7,171 nucleotides of DNA from Fimbriimonadaceae bacterium (GTDB taxonomy: Bacteria > Armatimonadota > Fimbriimonadia > Fimbriimonadales > Fimbriimonadaceae): positions 1 through 7,171 of the forward strand of contig JADZBW010000345.1 in assembly GCA_020851885.1 (NCBI GenBank). The letters are read 5' to 3'. The position numbers were made by a program, and so were the translations under genes. The first letter of the stretch is position 1; every line of letters starts with the position of its first letter. Below are positions 4,626 to 7,171 of the stretch, piece after piece. Under the pieces are notes generated by a model that ran no database searches, had not been told where the DNA came from, and was given only the letters and a program-made list of their open reading frames with translations.

Positions 4626-5873
4626 ATGACGCGGCGCGGTTTCTTGGCGGGGGCGATGGGGACGATTGCGTTCCGCGATACCGCCTGGGCGTCCTTAAAG
4701 CAGTTGTCGCCATTGTCGGCCGGGCCCGAGGATGAGAAGTTTTGGGCGGAGGTCCGATCCCACTTCACTTTTCATGAGCGGTTGACCTCTTTTAACCACG
4801 TGGGGCTGGCGCCGACTCCAAAGGAAGTCGTAGCCGAAGTCGAACGCCAGCAGCGACGGGCGGCATCACTCCCTACTCAGGTCCTGTATCGAGAGCAGCT
4901 TCACGAGATCGATGAGGTCAGGAGTCGGTTGGCGAAGCTCATTGGCGCGAAGCCGAGCGAAACCGCGCTTACGTATAACGCGAGCTATGGACTGCAGACC
5001 GGGATTCTGGGATGGCCGCTAGAGAAAGGCGACGCAATCGCCACGAGCACCCACGACTACTCCCGGGCATTTACGGCGATTCGGCAACGTTGTCGACGCG
5101 AGGGCCTGACACTTGTCGAGGTGCCGGTCACATCGCCACCTCCATCCAAGCAGGCGATCATCGAGAGTTGGTCGGCGGCATTGAAACCGCCCGTCAAGTT
5201 GGCGGTCATGTGCACGGTCACCTTTCTGAACGGTCAAATCGTACCGGTGGCGGAGATTATCGAGCTTTGTCGGAATCGGGGCATCGCCGTGCTGTTGGAT
5301 GGCGCCCAGTCGATTGGCCTCATGCCGACGACGTTTGGGGATTGGCAGCCCGAGATGTACACGGCGTGCCTGCACAAATGGCTCATGGCTCCCATCGCGA
5401 CCGGCGTGTTTGCGGTGCGGGAGGGTTCCATTCGCAAAGTCTGGTCGTTATCGCCTTCGGAGGAATCGCTGGAAAGGGACATCAAGAAGTTCGAGCAGGT
5501 GGGAACTCGTTCACTCGCCCCAATTCTGGCAATCCACAAGGCGTTGGACTTCCATGAGTGGCTTGGCATGGATCTGAAGTTCAAACGGATCGAGTATCTG
5601 CGGATGAAGATTCTGAGAGCATTTGCGGAGAATCCAGATTTGGTCCTCTACAGCAATCTGGACTCCACGTCGAATTGCGCGATGATCACCGTCGGGATGC
5701 GAAAGAAAGGGACAATGGATATCGCCTCGACTCTGGCGACGGAATATGCGATCCATGTGACGACGGCTTTACGAGGCGGGATCGACGCGATCCGAATATC
5801 GCCCAATGTTTTCACCTCCCCAGCAGAGATCGATCGGCTGGTGTCGGCGGTCGAGAAACTCGCGGCAGATTGA
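4626..5873 (+). CDS. Class V PLP-dependent aminotransferase (isopenicillin N epimerase-like), Tat signal
   Basis: The 415-residue protein has the type I PLP fold of class V aminotransferases (cysteine desulfurase/CefD-like). Visible landmarks are FNHVGLAP (56-63), the cofactor-binding LTYNASYGLQ (115-124), LLDGAQSIG (223-231) with Asp225 and Gln228 contacting the pyridine ring, HKW (250-252) with Lys251 as the Schiff-base lysine, VGTRSLAPI (292-300) and a C-terminal RISPNVFTSPAEID with Arg390 placed to bind the substrate carboxylate. The N-terminus TRRGFLAG plus a hydrophobic stretch to residue 16 and TAWAS fits a twin-arginine signal with a very short n-region, so the enzyme is probably exported folded with its cofactor. 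Substrate and reaction (epimerase, lyase or transaminase) are unknown. An in-frame TAA at 4611-4613 and no alternative start fix ATG 4626. A secreted protein gene follows 42 bp downstream. Confidence 0.88.
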   Translation: MTRRGFLAGAMGTIAFRDTAWASLKQLSPLSAGPEDEKFWAEVRSHFTFHERLTSFNHVGLAPTPKEVVAEVERQQRRAASLPTQVLYREQLHEIDEVRSRLAKLIGAKPSETALTYNASYGLQTGILGWPLEKGDAIATSTHDYSRAFTAIRQRCRREGLTLVEVPVTSPPPSKQAIIESWSAALKPPVKLAVMCTVTFLNGQIVPVAEIIELCRNRGIAVLLDGAQSIGLMPTTFGDWQPEMYTACLHKWLMAPIATGVFAVREGSIRKVWSLSPSEESLERDIKKFEQVGTRSLAPILAIHKALDFHEWLGMDLKFKRIEYLRMKILRAFAENPDLVLYSNLDSTSNCAMITVGMRKKGTMDIASTLATEYAIHVTTALRGGIDAIRISPNVFTSPAEIDRLVSAVEKLAAD

Positions 5874-5879
5874 ATTTAG

Positions 5880-5909
5880 TTGCGCAAAATTGCCCGAACG
5901 GCGCATACT
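5880..5909 (+). promoter_or_regulatory. Putative promoter of the 5916 gene
   Basis: TTGCGC (5880-5885), the same -35-like hexamer as in the tRNA promoter, is followed after 18 bases by CATACT (5904-5909; four of six to TATAAT). This lies six bases before ATG 5916, implying a leaderless transcript. There is no Shine-Dalgarno-like site before this ATG. Confidence 0.4.
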
Positions 5910-5915
5910 TCTGGA

Positions 5916-7171
5916 ATGCGCGGTGTACTCGCTACGATCTTCCTTCTTTTCCTGAGCAGCCTCCTTTACGCCCAACAGGAACCCAATGCGGCGGCGATTG
6001 ACCGTGTAGTCAAGATTGCCCAGACTTTGAAGCCTGGAATGGCGGAGGACAAGGTGGCGCCCTTGGTGACGGAAGCGGCACGACTTTGCGGTTTCGTTAT
6101 TTGGGATGAGGATCGAAAGCCGTTGCTGCAGCCCTCCAGTTCGACCCGGCTGAATCTTGCACTCACCGATTCGGAGATTCAGCTTTACTCGCAGATGTTC
6201 TCGCAAGGGCAAGGAGTTGCGATTGGAGACGTGGTAAACGCCTATTCCCACATCCTGAAGCAGGACGATATGGTGGAGCCGATAACCGCGCTTCTTGTTG
6301 GTGAGTTGAATGAGCTGTGCTTTTCCAAAGATGCCAATTCACAGACCCTTGGGGCTTTCCTTACGAATCAGGCGAACGTCCATGGAACGGTCACCGGTTT
6401 CTTCGATGAGAAGACGGAGCTGAATGCAATCCAAGCGCTGATCATCTTGCGGGTTCTCACGGAGGACACGCTCCTGGCTTCGCGGTCTGGCGGCCGGTTA
6501 AAATTCGGACCGCTCGGATTGAATCAGCCGCTGTTCGCGAGTCTTCAGCCGATGCCTTCGATCGAAGTTCCGGGGTGGCAAGAAGATGGCTATGCCGGGG
6601 TGATGACAAGTGTCGTATCGACGGTTGTCGACTTCTTCGACGCGGAGGGGATGAAGAACAATCTTGGCGTGGCAAATCTCCTATCCGGGATCGTCAAGTT
6701 CGTGGCCACTTACGCATGCCTGAAGGGCGAGATCACGATCGAGGAACCCGGAAGCCCGCTGGTGCGAAGGCAGTCGACGGCAGCGGGAGAACGGCGTACC
6801 CTCGACGCGAAATTCTCGATCGATGGAACCAAGGCGACGGAATTCCTCAAGAAGAACCGCAAGTACTTCCTCCAGATCGGACTGGACGTCGACATGCCGA
6901 AGAGCGGTCCGCTGGGCGGGATTGAGACGAAGTGGGAAATTGGCCAGAGTCAACGCAGCACCAAGAACCATCTGATTCAGACGGTCGGGCAGCAGGATAT
7001 CAGCAAGATCGTGACGGATGAGGCAGGCATCGCCAAGCTTACGGTGGAAGGGGTCCCACGTAGCGAGGCGTTGGATCCCAAATCGGTGACGCCGGTCATC
7101 AAACGAGTCGGGATCCTTGTCACGCCCCAAGTGAAATCGACCGAAATCAAACAGGATATCGTCGATGCTAT
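5916..7171 (+). CDS. Secreted protein of unknown function (3' end outside window)
   Basis: An uninterrupted frame runs from ATG 5916 to the window end (418 codons plus two bases), so the C-terminus is missing. The first 19 residues form a clear Sec signal peptide: Arg2, a hydrophobic core of Leu, Ile and Phe, then SSLLYA with likely cleavage before QQEPN. The mature part starts with a helical-looking region (VVKIAQTLKPGMAEDKVAPLVTEAARLCGF). A middle part with helical LNAIQALIILRVL follows, then a beta-rich C-terminal section (~295-400) with FSIDG, FLQIGLDVDMP, and TDEAGIAKLTVEGVP, which recalls a bacterial Ig-like strand pattern. No catalytic motif or transmembrane segment is seen after the signal. 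I do not recognise the family. It lies 42 bp after the aminotransferase gene on the same strand and may be partly co-transcribed. An in-frame TTG at 5880 would give a 12-residue basic extension; ATG is preferred. Confidence 0.8.
   Translation, partial: MRGVLATIFLLFLSSLLYAQQEPNAAAIDRVVKIAQTLKPGMAEDKVAPLVTEAARLCGFVIWDEDRKPLLQPSSSTRLNLALTDSEIQLYSQMFSQGQGVAIGDVVNAYSHILKQDDMVEPITALLVGELNELCFSKDANSQTLGAFLTNQANVHGTVTGFFDEKTELNAIQALIILRVLTEDTLLASRSGGRLKFGPLGLNQPLFASLQPMPSIEVPGWQEDGYAGVMTSVVSTVVDFFDAEGMKNNLGVANLLSGIVKFVATYACLKGEITIEEPGSPLVRRQSTAAGERRTLDAKFSIDGTKATEFLKKNRKYFLQIGLDVDMPKSGPLGGIETKWEIGQSQRSTKNHLIQTVGQQDISKIVTDEAGIAKLTVEGVPRSEALDPKSVTPVIKRVGILVTPQVKSTEIKQDIVDA

Noticed and set aside
4250..4629. 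Three overlapping + strand frames in the tRNA-aminotransferase gap
   Set aside because: They cover the same bases in different frames, follow the C-rich repeat composition (Pro/Ser/Arg rich), run through hairpins and a terminator, and lack start signals.

Overview
The window looks like a GC-rich bacterial chromosome segment with ordinary protein-coding density. Its character is a free-living, envelope-rich bacterium: four of the five protein genes appear to start with, or to belong to families with, export signals. The mix (glycoside hydrolase-like protein, parallel beta-helix protein, class II GlpX fructose bisphosphatase, Tat-exported class V aminotransferase) and the scarcity of Shine-Dalgarno sites would fit a group such as Armatimonadota (Fimbriimonadia-like). 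That placement is an impression from gene content, not something the sequence proves. No phage, transposase, toxin-antitoxin, CRISPR or defence gene is visible.

Layout. Positions 1-2911 carry three genes on the + strand: the C-terminal part of a glycoside hydrolase-like protein (1-1029, 5' end outside the window), a small putative lipoprotein of unknown function (1156-1665), and a secreted right-handed beta-helix protein (1691-2911). The last two are 25 bp apart and probably co-transcribed; together the three suggest extracellular polysaccharide handling. glpX (2908-3909, - strand) runs head-on into the beta-helix gene. Their stop codons share the four bases TTAG at 2908-2911, and a strong hairpin lies in the last codons of the beta-helix gene.

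A complete tRNA-Asn(GTT) with encoded CCA lies at 4082-4157, divergent from glpX, with a good promoter and a textbook intrinsic terminator. It is followed by about 430 bp of non-coding DNA (4199-4625) holding a degenerate direct repeat, a C-rich REP-like hairpin, a 13-bp perfect hairpin and a second intrinsic terminator about 40 bp before the next gene.

Positions 4626-5873 encode a class V (isopenicillin N epimerase-like) PLP aminotransferase with a twin-arginine signal. It is followed 42 bp later by a secreted protein of unknown function (5916 to the window end, truncated, no stop codon seen).

Regulation. Several genes (1156, glpX, 4626, 5916) lack a recognisable ribosome binding site and instead have a -10-like hexamer a few bases before the start codon, consistent with leaderless mRNAs. 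The internal operon gene at 1691 has a normal GGAG site. I see no clearly novel multi-gene system. The best leads are the structured 4297-4585 intergenic region, the leaderless pattern, the exported PLP enzyme and a possible frameshift in the signal peptide of the beta-helix gene.
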